This document shows positions 35,488 through 45,267 of a DNA stretch of 52,398 nucleotides, piece by piece. Both the position numbers and the translations under genes were made by a program. Position 1 is the stretch's first letter, and the number at the start of each line of letters is the position of its first letter. The notes below the pieces were generated by a model. That model saw only the letters and a program-made list of their open reading frames with translations. It made no database searches and was not told where the DNA came from. This stretch comes from GCA-002713455 sp964428745 (lineage in GTDB: Bacteria > Fidelibacterota > Marinisomatia > Marinisomatales > TCS55), in assembly GCA_964428745.1 (NCBI GenBank), contig CAYRYZ010000008.1, positions 1 through 52,398 on the forward strand, given 5' to 3'.

Positions 35488-37047
35488 TTATTGTTCTTCA
35501 ATACGAAATAATTTGTAATTAGTAAATGTTAGTAAAACCTCTTTCCCATTTTGATATCTGTATATCCACAGTTGATTGGCAGAATTTCCATCGTTAGATA
35601 TAATTTCTGATGGAGCNNNNNNNNNNNNNNNNNNNNNNNNNNNNNNNNNNNNNNNNNNNNNNNNNNNNNNNNNNNNNNNNNNNNNNNNNNNNNNNNNNNN
35701 NNNNNNNNNNNNNNNNGCTCGGTTATGAAGTCCTATCTTATAGAGTTGCTCACCTTTATTCATTAAATTGGTTATTTTAAATCTTTTAATATGATCTCTA
35801 ACCCCTGGATACCAACCTGATACCATAGTTACATGAGCTATTGCTGTATCGCCAGCACCATCATTTAACCATTTTTCTGCTCTTTCAACTTCATTATAAG
35901 CAATTTCTCTTAATCTTTCCTCAATTACGCCCGTGAGGAGAGTATCTGCCAAAGATTTAGCACGAATATATTTTTCAACGGCCTTAGGGATCATTCCCCT
36001 TTTATCAAAGCTCATACCTTCTCTCATTAATTGGTATGGTATTCTACGCTCACTTTCTACAGCTAATTTTTTTGCCCTAGCTATATTCGCATGGTTAGGG
36101 TTTTCATCTACAAATTCTTCTAAAAAGCGTTTAGATGTAATATAATCACCTGTGTAATAATACATTTTTCCTGTATCCCCTTTAGTCTTTCTTCCTCCAA
36201 AAAAAACTGAAGCGGTTGCATAAATACCTGCTGTTTGAATTGTAAAAGCATTAATTGGGGTTATATCCTTGGAATCTTTGATTTTTTTGATTGCCGTATG
36301 ACTATATTTAAAATCTACACCTACTGCAAAGCGATTGGTCATTCCTGTATCTACAATATATCTAGCGCCAAGAGTAAATGATTGAGATGGCCCATAACCA
36401 GATAAATTATTTTGTTTTTTATAGAACTGTGAGAAAGCAAACCCATAAGTATATCTATAAGTTGAATACCAACTTTCAAACCATTGTAAGATTAAAGATT
36501 GACTCCAACTCAATTCTATCATTGATCCGTTAAATTTTTCACCTAATTTCCACGATTCTTGAGAAACATTCCATTCCTCTGGTATTGCTGATGGGAATAA
36601 TAATGATGAATATCTAAAGTTTAAACCTGTATGCATATCCAACCAACTATTGCCAAACCAATAGTATGCAAGATTAGTTTTTAAGATGTCTAAATCTAAT
36701 TGATGCCCTAACCTTGATGAAAACTTTCCCCCATCAAATTCTTTCACTTCAGATTCATATGACATCCAATTACTTTTGAGACCACCTAACCCTAAAAAAT
36801 TGGTGCCAGCATTATAACTAAAGCCATATCGCATTTCTAGAGGAATAAAGTTTATTGGATTATGAAATTCTCTTCGTCGAAAAATCCGGTCGAAAATATA
36901 ACCACTACCAAATCTTTTTAGAGCTTTATCTTCAATTGAAAACACTTTAAAAATAAGTGATTCAGATGTATCCTGCGCTACTTGGTTTAATTCACCCTTT
37001 ATTATACTAGATAGAATAATGATGATTGAAATTGTTTTTACTATCAC
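35488..37047 (-). CDS. Exported beta-rich (outer-membrane-like) protein with TPR region; sequence interrupted by a gap
   Basis: An unrecognised protein of about 519 residues as assembled. A signal peptide (MIVKTISIIIILSSIIKG) is followed by about 270 residues of alternating aromatic-rich strands (for example MRYGFSYNAGTNFLGLGG, YGPSQSFTLGARYIV, NRFAVGVDFKYSHT) that look like an outer-membrane barrel similar to PorV/PorP-type proteins. TPR-like helices follow (YYTGDYITSKRFLEEFVDENPNHANIARAKKL in outline). A run of 100 Ns lies near the C-terminus. The frame happens to continue and ends with a plausible LTFTNYKLFRIEEQ, but the true length is unknown. The start is GTG with AGG nearby. No family name can be given. 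Confidence 0.7.
   Translation of the reverse strand: MIVKTISIIIILSSIIKGELNQVAQDTSESLIFKVFSIEDKALKRFGSGYIFDRIFRRREFHNPINFIPLEMRYGFSYNAGTNFLGLGGLKSNWMSYESEVKEFDGGKFSSRLGHQLDLDILKTNLAYYWFGNSWLDMHTGLNFRYSSLLFPSAIPEEWNVSQESWKLGEKFNGSMIELSWSQSLILQWFESWYSTYRYTYGFAFSQFYKKQNNLSGYGPSQSFTLGARYIVDTGMTNRFAVGVDFKYSHTAIKKIKDSKDITPINAFTIQTAGIYATASVFFGGRKTKGDTGKMYYYTGDYITSKRFLEEFVDENPNHANIARAKKLAVESERRIPYQLMREGMSFDKRGMIPKAVEKYIRAKSLADTLLTGVIEERLREIAYNEVERAEKWLNDGAGDTAIAHVTMVSGWYPGVRDHIKRFKITNLMNKGEQLYKIGLHNRXXXXXXXXXXXXXXXXXXXXXXXXXXXXXXXXXXAPSEIISNDGNSANQLWIYRYQNGKEVLLTFTNYKLFRIEEQ
35617..35716. other. Assembly gap of 100 Ns
   Basis: Exactly 100 undetermined bases, the conventional size for a scaffold gap of unknown length. 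It falls inside the coding region at 35488-37047, near its 3' end. Confidence 0.99.
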
Positions 37048-37193
37048 AACCTGTCAAAATAGGTGAATTTCATTACTTGTAGCAAGGCGTCCATAAATGA
37101 AAGATACTATCAATCATTAAAGGATTCTCTTTAATTTCCATATAATTAATTAATTATCAAATAATTATCAATGACTCTAGTATAAGCTTAATT

Positions 37194-37853
37194 GTGAATT
37201 ATCTAAAAAATATAAACCATATAGTTATTTTTATTGTAATGTTTGCTTTTGCTCAAGGACAAGCATTTTCAATTGCACGAATTCATTATAGTGGAGGGGG
37301 TGATTGGTATAGTGACCCAAGTAGCTTACCAAATTTAATTAACTATGTAGAGAAAAATACTTCAATTATAATTGAGCCTAATGAATATCAATTAAAGTTG
37401 ACAAACCCAGATCTAAATAATCACTCATTCCTTTATTTAACTGGTCATGGAAACATAAGGTTTGCCGATGATGAAATAATTATTCTTAGAGATTATCTTT
37501 TTAATGGTGGTTTTCTTCATGCAGATGATAACTTTGGAATGGATGAATCTTTTCGACGTGAGATGAAAAGAATATTCCCATCAAAAGAATGGGTAGAGTT
37601 ACCTCATAATCATGAGATATTTAATAATTATTACAATTTCCCAGATGGACTGCCTAAAATTCATGAGCATGATGGGAAACCAGCTCAAGGGCTAGGACTA
37701 TTTGAACAAAGCCGATTGATTGTATTTTATAGTTATGAGTCAGATTTGGGCGATGGGTGGGAGGATGAAGCTGTCCATAATAATCCAACAGAAATTAGAC
37801 AATTAGCTCTAAAAATGGGCGTAAACATTATTTGGTTTGCTTTAACACAATAA
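37194..37853 (+). CDS. Exported DUF4159 protein (amidotransferase-like fold)
   Basis: A protein of 219 residues with a signal peptide (IVIFIVMFAFAQGQA) and a DUF4159 domain: FSIARIHYSGGGDWYSDPSS, FLYLTGHGNIRF, LRDYLFNGGFLHADDNFG, FPSKEWVELPHNHEIFN and a C-terminal NIIWFALTQ. DUF4159 is thought to have a class I glutamine-amidotransferase-like (ThuA-like) fold. The elbow position carries HADD (109-112) instead of a nucleophile Cys, so it is probably not a classical amidotransferase. The start is GTG. It leads a four-gene operon, one base ahead of the DUF4175 gene. Confidence 0.88.
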   Translation: MNYLKNINHIVIFIVMFAFAQGQAFSIARIHYSGGGDWYSDPSSLPNLINYVEKNTSIIIEPNEYQLKLTNPDLNNHSFLYLTGHGNIRFADDEIIILRDYLFNGGFLHADDNFGMDESFRREMKRIFPSKEWVELPHNHEIFNNYYNFPDGLPKIHEHDGKPAQGLGLFEQSRLIVFYSYESDLGDGWEDEAVHNNPTEIRQLALKMGVNIIWFALTQ

Positions 37854-37854
37854 A

Positions 37855-40800
37855 ATGAAATCAATTACAGAAAATTTATATATAATACGCCGGAAGGCAA
37901 TTATAGCAGATTTAAAAATTATCGGCTGGAAAATTTATACGATATCTTTAGTCTTCTTTTTATTCGCTCTTATACTAGAAAATATTTTTTATTTATCTGT
38001 AGAAACTCGAGTTATCACTTTGGGGATTTTCTGTACTATTGGATTAATCTTATTAATTTGGCTTTTTGTCATCTTATTTATGACATATAATAACTCATTT
38101 AAAAGATACAACTTATTCAATCTGGCAAAAAAGGTTGGGTCCATCGCCTTTTCAAAAAAGGATACATTAATTAATGCCTTCCAAGTAGAACTTTCAAAGA
38201 CCCACACATATTCAAGAGCACTTCGTGAGCAATTTATTTCAAGAACAATTAATGAATTAAATAAAACTAGTTATAAAAAATATTTTCCATTAATAAAAAT
38301 ATATAAATGGAAAAAAATAACATTCATTTCTTTATTATTTTCAGGGGTTATTATTTTAAGCTCATGGGATCACTCTACTGCAGCCATTTACAGATGGACT
38401 CATGCAAGTACTGAATTTATTCCACCCAAACCATTTAATATTGATTCCAAAACCGGACATTTAAATGTGCTTGGAGGTGAGGACGTATATGTATCATTTG
38501 AAATAAATGGATCAGAAATCCCTGATTCCCTTTTTATCGAGTTTACCCCATTGATATTCGATGCGAATACTGATTCTACAATTATAAAATCTGCTCTAGT
38601 TGTTGATAATCAGTTCAGTATCAGGTTAAATGAGGTGTTTCAAAATTATCAGTACCGCTCCTTTTATAAATCTACCGGATTTTGGCAGCCTTGGGATGAA
38701 ATATCATCTAAAAAATATTCGATATCTGTAACAGATAGACCATCAATGACTGATTTCACATTAAAAATTATTTCACCAAGCTATACCAAATTGCCAACTA
38801 AAACTCAAAAAGCAAATCAAGCTGAGATTCAAGCAGTTCTTGGCTCAAAAATTGAAGTTAATTTGAAATCTAATCAAATATTAGCAAAAGCAGATATATT
38901 ATTAGGTAAGACAAAAGAGAGCATGAATACAAATGGAAAAGATGCAGATTATTTATTCTCAGTTGTAAATGATCAAGAATTTTCAATTCATTTGATTGAT
39001 GAACGTGGAATAACTAATCGAAATCCCATTCCATTCCGTATAAAAATGGTTAATGATATTCTACCAGAAATAAGCATCATAAAACCACCTCCTATCATTG
39101 AATTAGGAGGAGATCAATCAATCCCCATAACGATAATAATAAATGATGATTTCGGTTTTTCTAATCTACAGCTTGCATATGAGATTCAACGACCAAGTTA
39201 TATTAATGTGGAGCCTTTTATTTCAATGTTTAATATTCCTATAAATGATCCTCATAAGTCACAACAAGAACTCAAAACAACTTGGGATCTAAAGCCTCTT
39301 GGCTTGATGCCTGAAGATGAAATACACTTTCATTTTGAATTATATGATAATGATGTGATATCTGGCCCTAAAAAAACCATTTCCAGCACATTCATTGCAC
39401 GATTACCATCACTCAAAGATCTATTTCACACATTTAACAAAAAAGAAAATGATATTGAAGATCTAGTAGAAATAAAATTAAGTGATATTCAAAAATTACA
39501 AAGGCAATTGAATAAAGCTAAGCTTGACCTCTTAAAAACAGATAAGCCAGAATGGAAAGATCAAAAACATATAAATGAGACCATTAAAACACTTGAAAAT
39601 CAATTAAATGATTTTCAATCTCTAAAAAAGCAGATAAATCAATTAAACAATTCTGGGGAAAAACACCAATTATTTTCTGATGATTTAATGAAAAAGTTCA
39701 AAGATCTTCAACAACTAATTGAAGAAATTTTTACCCCAGAAATGTTAAAAAATATGGACTGGTTGAATGAAGCATTATCCAAACTAGATACGAAGGAAAT
39801 TCTTAGCGCTTTAGATAATCTTGCAAAAAATCTTGGTGAAGTCGAAAATGAATTAGATCGATTCTTGGATATTTTTAAAAGAGTAAAGGCTGAACAACAA
39901 ATTGATGAGCTCAGAAAACGAATGAAATCTATTATTAAAAATCAAGATAATATTGATCGTCAAATTCGTACTACAAGTACTCAAACTGATCCATCAAAAT
40001 TTAATAGGCTGGCTCAAGAAGAAAAAATGATTGATAAAGAATTAAATGATATTCGGAGTACATTAAATATTGCGGCAAAAGATGTTAAAGATTATAGTCG
40101 GAGAACAGCTCAAAATTTAGAGAATCTCTCAGATTCTGATATTGCTGAATCAACTGATGATCTCATTAGTCAAGTGATAGAAGATCTTGATGATAATAAT
40201 CCATATGACGCTATGGAAAATAGCTATGCTGGGTTAATGTCAATGGAATCACTTGGGACTAATTTAGATGATATATTATCTGATTTTCAAAAAGAGACGA
40301 CTCAAGATATGTCTCAAAAGTTTCGTACTATATTGAGAGATATTATTTCTTTATCAAAAGCGCAAGAATCTCTTAAAAATGATACAGAAGAAACATCACG
40401 GAATTCTCCTAGATTAGCAAACCTAGCAAATAATCAACAAATCATCCAAAATCAACTAAAACAAACAATGAAAAATACTATTTCATTATCTAAGGAAACA
40501 TTTTTGGTTTCTCCAGCAATGGGTAGAAAACTAGGAAAAGCTAATGCTCAAATGGAAGCATCTAAAGGCAAATTAGCTGAACGCAATGGAAACGGGTCAT
40601 TAGGGAATCAAGGCGAAGCTATGTTAGCACTTAATGAAGGTGCACAAACCATTATTCAAACGATTAAACAAATGCAAGACAGTGGATCTGCCAGTGGATA
40701 TAATGAATTTTTAAAACAAATGGAACAGATGGCTAATCAGCAAGGAGGACTCAATCAACAAGGATCACAATTAGCGCTTGGTCAATTAGCAGCTTCAATG

Positions 40801-41286
40801 CAGAAATCATTAATTGAGCAAATGTTATTTAAACAGCAAGGTATTAGAAATTCACTTAAACAAATGATGGAAAAAATGAGAGAAGAAGGCCACCAAGGAC
40901 TTGGAGATCTTAGCGGTATTTCAAATGAAATGGATCAAGTAATTAATGATCTTAAACGGAAAAAATTTGATCGTGAAACCTCTAATCGCCAGCAACGAAT
41001 TTTATCACGTATGCTTGATAGTCAAAAGTCTTTAACTCAGCGAGGATTTGAAGATGAACGTAAATCACAAACTGCTGAACAAATAATTTTAGGAGGGCCA
41101 ATGGGTCTTCCTGAGGATCTAGGACAACGACAATCTTTAATTATGGAAGCAATGGATATCGCCTTAAAGTCTGGATACAACAATGACTATCAAAAAATGA
41201 TTCGAAGATACTTTAATGCGTTAAATGAGCTTGAAACGATCATAAAACCTTCTATGAACAGATCAGAAGAGGTCGAAAACAAGTGA
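37855..41286 (+). CDS. DUF4175-type large membrane-anchored coiled-coil protein
   Basis: A protein of 1143 residues. Two transmembrane helices near the N-terminus (about 26-46 and 53-76), a cytoplasmic stretch, a third helix (about 154-171), then a periplasmic beta-rich region (about 185-500, with PSYTKLPTKTQ and a conserved DDFGFSNLQLAYEI). A very long helical, Gln/Lys/Glu/Asn-rich coiled coil (about 515-1140) follows, with repeated short motifs such as QMEQMANQQGGLNQQG. This layout fits the DUF4175 family. In other FCB genomes it accompanies DUF4159 and MoxR/BatA-type genes; MoxR and VWA genes are not in this window. It probably spans the periplasm. Its TGA overlaps the GTG of the next gene. 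Confidence 0.85.
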   Translation: MKSITENLYIIRRKAIIADLKIIGWKIYTISLVFFLFALILENIFYLSVETRVITLGIFCTIGLILLIWLFVILFMTYNNSFKRYNLFNLAKKVGSIAFSKKDTLINAFQVELSKTHTYSRALREQFISRTINELNKTSYKKYFPLIKIYKWKKITFISLLFSGVIILSSWDHSTAAIYRWTHASTEFIPPKPFNIDSKTGHLNVLGGEDVYVSFEINGSEIPDSLFIEFTPLIFDANTDSTIIKSALVVDNQFSIRLNEVFQNYQYRSFYKSTGFWQPWDEISSKKYSISVTDRPSMTDFTLKIISPSYTKLPTKTQKANQAEIQAVLGSKIEVNLKSNQILAKADILLGKTKESMNTNGKDADYLFSVVNDQEFSIHLIDERGITNRNPIPFRIKMVNDILPEISIIKPPPIIELGGDQSIPITIIINDDFGFSNLQLAYEIQRPSYINVEPFISMFNIPINDPHKSQQELKTTWDLKPLGLMPEDEIHFHFELYDNDVISGPKKTISSTFIARLPSLKDLFHTFNKKENDIEDLVEIKLSDIQKLQRQLNKAKLDLLKTDKPEWKDQKHINETIKTLENQLNDFQSLKKQINQLNNSGEKHQLFSDDLMKKFKDLQQLIEEIFTPEMLKNMDWLNEALSKLDTKEILSALDNLAKNLGEVENELDRFLDIFKRVKAEQQIDELRKRMKSIIKNQDNIDRQIRTTSTQTDPSKFNRLAQEEKMIDKELNDIRSTLNIAAKDVKDYSRRTAQNLENLSDSDIAESTDDLISQVIEDLDDNNPYDAMENSYAGLMSMESLGTNLDDILSDFQKETTQDMSQKFRTILRDIISLSKAQESLKNDTEETSRNSPRLANLANNQQIIQNQLKQTMKNTISLSKETFLVSPAMGRKLGKANAQMEASKGKLAERNGNGSLGNQGEAMLALNEGAQTIIQTIKQMQDSGSASGYNEFLKQMEQMANQQGGLNQQGSQLALGQLAASMQKSLIEQMLFKQQGIRNSLKQMMEKMREEGHQGLGDLSGISNEMDQVINDLKRKKFDRETSNRQQRILSRMLDSQKSLTQRGFEDERKSQTAEQIILGGPMGLPEDLGQRQSLIMEAMDIALKSGYNNDYQKMIRRYFNALNELETIIKPSMNRSEEVENK

Positions 41287-43148
41287 AAATACTTATATAT
41301 ATTATAGCTATTTCAGCATCGATAGGACAGATAAAAGTCATTCCACAAGGCAAAACCGCTTTTACTCAAGCCATGGCTATGGAACGAGCGGGTAATATAT
41401 CTGAGGCAAAATTAATTTACGCAAAGATTCTTGAAGACAATCCTAAACATCAACCTTCTTTTTTTCAAATAAGAAGTATTTTCACTCGAGAAGGAGATTA
41501 TGATTCTGCAATACTATTAGTGAAAAGCTGGCTTAAGAATAACCCAAATGATTTACAATCTATCCTAATATTAGGTGAGTATTACTTCAGAGATCAACAA
41601 AAAGATAAAGCCTTGGAAATTTGGGCAGAATTCCATCAAACAAAGTTAGATAATAAAACAACCTATAGATTATTGTTTCATACCTACGCACGATTCGGTC
41701 AAGTCGTAGCAATGGAAAAACTTGCACAAGAAGGAAGAAAAGTTTTTAGTGAACCACATTTATTTGCAATTGATCTTGCTAATTACTACCAATCTAGACA
41801 AACCTATAATCGCTCACTAAGAGAGTACATGATACTAATCGAGCACCAAAAACAATATTTACAGTATATAACTGATAGAATATTAGTAATGAGTGACGAT
41901 GACAAAACCCATATATTAATTGATTCAACACTTAGAATGCATGCAATAGGAAAACCAACTATTAGAAAAATATTAGCTGATTTTTATTATAAAACTGGAC
42001 AGTTTAATAATGCATTAGAACAACATAAAATCATTGGTATATCTAAACCAGAAGATATAAAAAGATGGATGAACTTTGCCGAAAATTTACAGAAAGAAGA
42101 TAATTATAATTTATCAATAAACGCTTATCATCATTTACTTCAAGAATTGGGGGATTCTAATCCGTCAATTATAGGTAAAGCGTTACTAGGTTTAGGGCAA
42201 GGATACGAAAACCAAATTATTCAAAATCAAATAAAATTAGAATTTGTCAACTGGTTTCCTAAGAATGAGTTTTTTAATTATAAACTTATTAAATCGCCAG
42301 ATATTAAAAATGATTTATTAGCTAATACTGTTGAGCATTATCAATCAATCTTAGCACTACTCCCTCCTTCAAATACTACAGCCACGGCCCACTACAGATT
42401 AGGTGAGATACAATCAATAATAATTCGTGACTATGAAGGCTCACTTATATCATATAAGGCTGCATTAGAAGCAAAACCTAATTTTGAGCTTAAAAGTGTA
42501 ATTCACCAAAAGATCGGTGAGTTATATATATTAAGTGGGGAATATGAATTAGCAACAAAATATTTTATACCAAAAAACCATAGTTCTATTGATAATAAAA
42601 CCATTCATTATATCAATAGCCTATTGTATAGTAAAGATATTGACACACCTTCAGTATTATTTGATTCAGTTGCATTAACACTAGAGCCAAATCATCATTA
42701 TTTTAATGATCTTTTAGAAATGCATGATTTAATTGTCAATTATTATAGTGATGGAACACGGGAGGATAAAGAAGCCTTTAAATTATTTTTTGGTGCTGAA
42801 GGGCTAATTAGACAACACAAGATACCCGAAGCAATTTCGTCTCTTAATAATATAAGTAAAAGATATCCGGATGCTTTAATAACACCATTGTCGACACTAA
42901 GGCTAGCTATTTTATTAGTTGAGTTCAATGAATATGAAAAAGCACTTAGTGTTGCATTATCTATAGATGATCCTACCTTAAAAGATAAAGGATTGGCGCT
43001 AGCAGGTGAAATTGAAGAAAGATTTCTAGGTAATACAGAAAATGCATTAAAACACTATTACCGTATTTTATCAGAATGTGAATCATCATTGCTTATTGAA
43101 CCTATACGCCTTAACATAAGAAAATTATCTAAACGAAATGAGAGTTAA
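41283..43148 (+). CDS. Exported tetratricopeptide-repeat protein
   Basis: A protein of 621 residues with a signal peptide (MKILIYIIAISASIGQ) and TPR-type helix pairs over nearly its whole length, for example ERAGNISEAKLIYAKILEDNPKH, LQSILILGEYYFRDQQKDKAL, YHLLQELG, ATAHYRLGEIQSIIIRDYEGSL and YEKALSVALSIDDP. Such proteins are scaffolds for other proteins. There is no catalytic domain. The GTG start overlaps the DUF4175 stop (GTGA), and the stop touches the ATG of the next gene, so it is made in step with both. Confidence 0.85.
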   Translation: MKILIYIIAISASIGQIKVIPQGKTAFTQAMAMERAGNISEAKLIYAKILEDNPKHQPSFFQIRSIFTREGDYDSAILLVKSWLKNNPNDLQSILILGEYYFRDQQKDKALEIWAEFHQTKLDNKTTYRLLFHTYARFGQVVAMEKLAQEGRKVFSEPHLFAIDLANYYQSRQTYNRSLREYMILIEHQKQYLQYITDRILVMSDDDKTHILIDSTLRMHAIGKPTIRKILADFYYKTGQFNNALEQHKIIGISKPEDIKRWMNFAENLQKEDNYNLSINAYHHLLQELGDSNPSIIGKALLGLGQGYENQIIQNQIKLEFVNWFPKNEFFNYKLIKSPDIKNDLLANTVEHYQSILALLPPSNTTATAHYRLGEIQSIIIRDYEGSLISYKAALEAKPNFELKSVIHQKIGELYILSGEYELATKYFIPKNHSSIDNKTIHYINSLLYSKDIDTPSVLFDSVALTLEPNHHYFNDLLEMHDLIVNYYSDGTREDKEAFKLFFGAEGLIRQHKIPEAISSLNNISKRYPDALITPLSTLRLAILLVEFNEYEKALSVALSIDDPTLKDKGLALAGEIEERFLGNTENALKHYYRILSECESSLLIEPIRLNIRKLSKRNES

Positions 43149-44399
43149 ATGAAGTTCTCTCTTATCTTTTTACTAGTTTTACAATTAGGGATTTCTCAAA
43201 AGATCTTAATCCCTATGGATGAATCCCAAAAAAATCATTTGAAAGCATATGGAGCAGCTTTTTGGACGCTCCAGCAAGAAATTAATGTGGAGTGGATACT
43301 AAATTATAGAGGTGGCTCATTTATGATTGATAGTTATCCGGAAGTTGAAAAAGAATGCCGTGTTCGTGGAATATCATATCAAATTATTGGTGCGGAAAAG
43401 ACTTTGGTAATATATAATGAAGTAGAAGTAAACAATATGGATGTCATACTTCTAGAAAATGTACCAAAAATTGCAATTTATTCACCTCCAAATAAACAAC
43501 CTTGGGATGATGCTGTTACTTTGGCTCTAAGTTATGCAGAAGTCCCTTACGAGACTCTTTGGGATGAAGAAGTATTTAATGGATCATTAGCGGAATATGA
43601 TTGGCTTCATTTACACCATGAAGATTTCACCGGACAATATGGAAAATTTTATCGTAACTATCATACCTCTGATTGGTATATAGATCAACAGAAACAGTTT
43701 GAAGCTATGGCACAAAAGTTAGGTTTTTCTTCTGTACATAGCCAAAAAAAAGCCTTAGCTCAAATAATTAAAAACTATGTTGCCAATGGAGGCTTTCTAT
43801 TCGCGATGTGTTCTGCAACTGACTCTTTTGATATTGCATTATCTATTATGAATGTAGATGCGGCTCATTCAGTATTTGATGGGTCAGGCATTGATAAAAA
43901 TTTATATGAAGAAATTGATTATAATAATTCATTAGCCTTTACAGATTTTAAGATCATAACCGATCCAATGATATATGAATACTCAGATATTGATTATCCA
44001 CAAAGCAATAATGTCGTTGTTAGGGGTGCTGATGCAGATTATTTTTCTTTATTTGAATTTTCTGCTAAATATGATCCAATACCAACAATGCTAACACAAA
44101 ATCACGTACCAGTTATAAAAGGATTTATGGGTCAGACTACGGGATTTGATAGAGAAAGAATTAAAAAACATGTATTAATAATGGGAGAAGATCGCACAAC
44201 TCCTCAAGTAAAATATATCCATGGCAATCATGGGCAAGGTACTTTTACTTTTTTGGGAGGTCATGACCCTGAAGACTATCAACATTTTGTTGGAGACCCT
44301 CAAACTGATCTGTCGCTTCATCAAAATTCTCCGGGCTACAGACTTATATTAAATAACATCCTCTTTCCTGCGGCAAGAAAGAAAGAACGTAAAACATAG
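43149..44399 (+). CDS. Exported glutamine-amidotransferase-like protein (often labelled asparagine synthetase B)
   Basis: A protein of 416 residues with a signal peptide (MKFSLIFLLVLQLGISQ) and the opening KILIPMDESQKNHLKAYG seen in a Bacteroidota family that databases often call asparagine synthetase B. It has none of the AsnB features: no N-terminal Cys2 and no SGGxDS ATP-pyrophosphatase loop. The label is therefore doubtful. The segment IIKNYVANGGFLFAMCSATDS contains a Cys (Cys221) at a GATase-like nucleophile elbow, and HHEDFTGQYGKFY and FLGGHDPEDYQ look conserved. It is likely a periplasmic enzyme or binding protein of unknown substrate. The start directly abuts the TPR gene stop, and yjbQ follows after ten bases. 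Confidence 0.6.
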   Translation: MKFSLIFLLVLQLGISQKILIPMDESQKNHLKAYGAAFWTLQQEINVEWILNYRGGSFMIDSYPEVEKECRVRGISYQIIGAEKTLVIYNEVEVNNMDVILLENVPKIAIYSPPNKQPWDDAVTLALSYAEVPYETLWDEEVFNGSLAEYDWLHLHHEDFTGQYGKFYRNYHTSDWYIDQQKQFEAMAQKLGFSSVHSQKKALAQIIKNYVANGGFLFAMCSATDSFDIALSIMNVDAAHSVFDGSGIDKNLYEEIDYNNSLAFTDFKIITDPMIYEYSDIDYPQSNNVVVRGADADYFSLFEFSAKYDPIPTMLTQNHVPVIKGFMGQTTGFDRERIKKHVLIMGEDRTTPQVKYIHGNHGQGTFTFLGGHDPEDYQHFVGDPQTDLSLHQNSPGYRLILNNILFPAARKKERKT

Positions 44400-44409
44400 A
44401 TAAAAGAAT

Positions 44410-44829
44410 TTGTGGGTTCAAAAAGAAATTTTATTACAGCCTAGGCCAAGAGGATTTCACCTTATTACAGATGAAGTCATTAATAACATTCCTGAGTTAA
44501 TTGATATTTCTATTGGATCATTATCCATTTTCATCAAACATACATCAGCATCATTAACTATCAATGAAGATGCGGACCCTACGGTGCGAATAGACTTTGA
44601 ATCCCATTTCAATGAAACTGTTCCTGAGAATGCCCCTTATTACAGACATACGATAGAAGGCTCCGATGATATGCCCGCCCATTTGAAATCATCTATTCTA
44701 GGATCTTCAATTACTATCCCCATAAGTGATGGAAAACTCAACCTTGGCACCTGGCAAGGGATTTACTTATGTGAGCATCGAAATAAAAAACCAACAAGAA
44801 AAATTGTAATGACGATTAATGGACAATGA
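44410..44829 (+). CDS. yjbQ: YjbQ family (UPF0047) protein
   Basis: A cytoplasmic protein of 139 residues aligning along its full length with E. coli YjbQ: RGFHLITDEV, FIKHTSASLTINEDADPTVR, YRHTIEGSDDMPAHLKSSILG and GTWQGIYLCEHR. The conserved His/Glu residues are thought to bind metal, and E. coli members show a weak thiamine-phosphate synthase activity whose physiological meaning is unclear. The start is TTG at 44410, giving the MW(V/Y)QK opening of the family. It is the last gene of the plus-strand run and convergent with the CoA-binding gene. Confidence 0.93.
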   Translation: MWVQKEILLQPRPRGFHLITDEVINNIPELIDISIGSLSIFIKHTSASLTINEDADPTVRIDFESHFNETVPENAPYYRHTIEGSDDMPAHLKSSILGSSITIPISDGKLNLGTWQGIYLCEHRNKKPTRKIVMTINGQ

Positions 44830-44832
44830 ACA

Positions 44833-45240
44833 TTAATTATTTTGATGTAGCTGCTTATGTCTTCTAAGCATACAATCATTCATTACGAATAATAATCCAT
44901 CTGTTTGTGCTATTGCAGAAGCTTCTTCACTAATAACGCCATCTTGAAGCCATAGTGCTTTTGCACCAATGCTGACAGCTTCTTTAGCTATTGAAGCAGC
45001 AAATTCTGAACGCCGAAAAATATTAACAATATCTACTTGAACGGGTATATCTAAAAGACTGGAATAGCATTTTTTATTTTGTATTATTTCATGACCAGGG
45101 TTGACAGGTATTATTTTATATCCCTGATTTTTCATATACATCGCAACATAATTACTTGGTCGATGTTGTTTTGGGCTCATTCCTACAACAGCTATATTTT
45201 TCAATGAGAAAATTTTATCTATCATATCAATATCACCCAT
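44833..45240 (-). CDS. CoA-binding domain protein (YccU-like)
   Basis: A small Rossmann-fold protein of 135 residues. NIAVVGMSPKQHRPSNYVAMYM is the nucleotide-binding opening; GYKIIPVNPGHEII, PVQVDIVNIFRRSEF, GAKALWLQDGVISEEA and the C-terminal VMNDCMLRRHKQL are the family signatures. Members bind coenzyme A in crystal structures, but the role is unknown. The start could be ATG 45240 or ATG 45225; the second has GGTGAT six bases upstream and begins closer to the domain. Convergent with yjbQ. Confidence 0.88.
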   Translation of the reverse strand: MGDIDMIDKIFSLKNIAVVGMSPKQHRPSNYVAMYMKNQGYKIIPVNPGHEIIQNKKCYSSLLDIPVQVDIVNIFRRSEFAASIAKEAVSIGAKALWLQDGVISEEASAIAQTDGLLFVMNDCMLRRHKQLHQNN

Positions 45241-45267
45241 TATATGACTGAATAGTTAATACCAAAA

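Noticed and set aside
43149..44399. Annotation as true asparagine synthetase B
   Set aside because: The protein is exported and lacks the N-terminal Cys nucleophile and the ATP-pyrophosphatase loop of AsnB.
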